DNA of 64,000 bases, taken from positions 53,388 to 117,387 of the forward strand of contig WBMW01005127.1 of the NCBI GenBank assembly GCA_013396635.1, read 5' to 3'. The number at the start of each line of letters is the position of its first letter. Position 1 is the stretch's first letter. This stretch comes from Penelope pileata (taxonomy: Eukaryota > Chordata > Aves > Galliformes > Cracidae). Below are positions 62,601-64,000 of the stretch, piece after piece. A program made the translations under genes and the position numbers. The notes under the pieces were generated by a model. It was not told where the DNA came from, did no database searches, and saw only the letters and a program-made list of their open reading frames with translations.

Positions 62601-64000
62601 TCAGCCTCCGCCAAACCCCAGCAAAACTCATTTATCTTGTCGTAGGGAGCAGCCGAGCGTGTACTTCCAGCTGACAGCGTGGCACTTCCTCACCACACAC
62701 CGCTGCCCGGCCTCGAACATTCTGCTCCCTCCGTGGGTCTCAATCAACAGAAATACTGTAGTGCTAGCACTCCTCATTAGGCCGAACAGCTGTCTCCCCA
62801 GTCACACTGAGACACAAAACTGTTTTGCATAACAATCTGCTGAAATTTCACACACAGGGAGGGAAAAAAAATGATGTTGAAAATGTTGGACCATGAAATG
62901 CTGATGCAGAACACTTACTGGCAATGCATCAAAAAAAAAAAAAAAAAAGTTAACACTGCTGTTTCCATTTTGATTTGCAACCTATACTGGGATTTGCCGT
63001 TGAATACTTGGAGAGAGCATGTTTTCCTGGCAGCGGAACTAACGGGCATGTGGGACTGAGTTCTGGAGAAAATGACTAAAAGAGAGCTTTCAGATAAACA
63101 TTCAGTGTACACCAAATTGCAGTTAAACAACAAAATCTGAGTGCTCAAAAATGGGTCTCAAATTTTAAGTGGCAACATTCAGGAACTAAACCTAAAGAAA
63201 GAGGTATTTGGGACAGCCTTTCCTGCCCAAGAATTTATGTTCTGTTAGGGGAATAAAACGCATCCTTGCAGAGAGCAGCCCATGGCCTGTGGGGAGCCAG
63301 GAACTGGGTCTAAAATCCATGTATGGAGGACAGATGCCCACCCAAAAGGATTGCTGCCCCGACCATGTAAGTACCATGTGAGGAGCACATCAATACCTCC
63401 ACATCAGATTGTGCATTTAGGTTTTAGAAGTGCTAAAGGAACTCAATGTCCAGAAGAGCTACACATACAATTCCCAAAGTCTATTTCTGGGTTTATCTCC
63501 AAATATCAGCGGAGTTCTTTCCTCCAACCTGAGAAATGTTAAGAACAAGCCATGAAAGAATTAACACAGAAAAGGTGGAAATTCACAGACAACTGTTAGG
63601 ATTGAAATGTAATTGTTTAGCATTTAAAACAATGCCTATTCCAGGAATAAGTGTATCATGACATTCAGAGAAAACAACCAGTGTGTCTCTTTCTAGCTGT
63701 CTTAAAATAATAAAATGATACAGTATTGAAAACCAATCACTAGCTTTTATGAGAATTACTCACTGGCAAGTTAGCAAATTAGTTACAGTGCAGATGTCTT
63801 TAAAAATCAATTCCATTATCTTTATGATGGGATAAAGAAGGTTCGTTTATCCCTGCAGTATCACTGCATATGTTATGTAAGCTTTAGAACAACAAAACAC
63901 TATGAAGTGTTATACTCCACTGAATAGGAAACAAAGAAAAGGCCTTTGGCTATGCTCTTTTGTGGGTCAATTGAAAAAAAAAATAGTTATAGCACTTTTT
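59644..64000 (-). other. WDR37: WDR37 intron, 3' part (donor beyond window)
   Basis: Acceptor AG is at 59645-59644, preceded on the minus strand by a T-rich tract. No further exon was recognisable on the minus strand. Two short minus-strand frames near the right edge (62915-63148 and 63192-63377) show no WD-repeat motif. It contains an 18-nt A run (62931-62948) and otherwise unique AT-rich sequence. Confidence 0.75.

Noticed and set aside
62915..63377. Minus-strand frames considered as a further upstream WDR37 exon
   Set aside because: Neither contains WD-blade motifs, and neither would join in frame to the exon at 59643-59509 with the expected FRLWDF-type segment.

Overview
This is a vertebrate nuclear window, almost certainly from a bird and most likely a galliform such as chicken. 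The evidence is several 3'-anchored fragments of the avian CR1 LINE, compact introns, and a gene pair that can be read directly. It holds the 3' ends of two protein-coding genes pointing towards each other. There is no bacterial-style operon, CRISPR array, complete provirus or complete mobile element.

Left part, + strand (1 to about 28.3 kb): the last four coding exons of ADARB2 (RED2/ADAR3), at 6740-6908, 17875-18056, 22021-22199 and 25112-25288. They splice in one continuous frame with GT-AG junctions and encode 234 residues of the C-terminal adenosine-deaminase domain. The visible part includes the third zinc-ligand Cys, the Glu equivalent to ADAR2 E488, and most inositol-hexakisphosphate contacts. 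The 3'UTR probably runs about 3 kb to a poly(A) signal near 28303. It carries an old MIR-type SINE, a CTCF-like site and a Pumilio-type motif.

Right part, - strand (about 56.4 to 64 kb): the last three coding exons of WDR37 (59643-59509, 59132-59018, 57546-57415), covering the C-terminal WD-repeat blades and the stop codon. Upstream exons lie beyond the window. ADARB2 next to WDR37 matches the known amniote order (human 10p15.3).

Between the stop codons lie about 32 kb without a recognisable gene. This interval holds one CR1 fragment, remnants of older repeats, a 129-bp imperfect inverted repeat (46756-47214), a second CTCF-like site facing the first, a tRNA-derived SINE remnant near the WDR37 3' end, and stretches that look like conserved noncoding sequence.

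The observations I rate highest are the large unexplained inverted repeat, a second inverted pair made of CR1 ends inside an ADARB2 intron (an RNA fold-back in a gene of the ADAR family), the convergent CTCF-like motifs, and the ADARB2 residue pattern, in which this bird keeps an Asp that I recall as Gln in human ADAR3. Nothing here amounts to a demonstrated new biological system. Statements about human proteins and repeat families come from memory.
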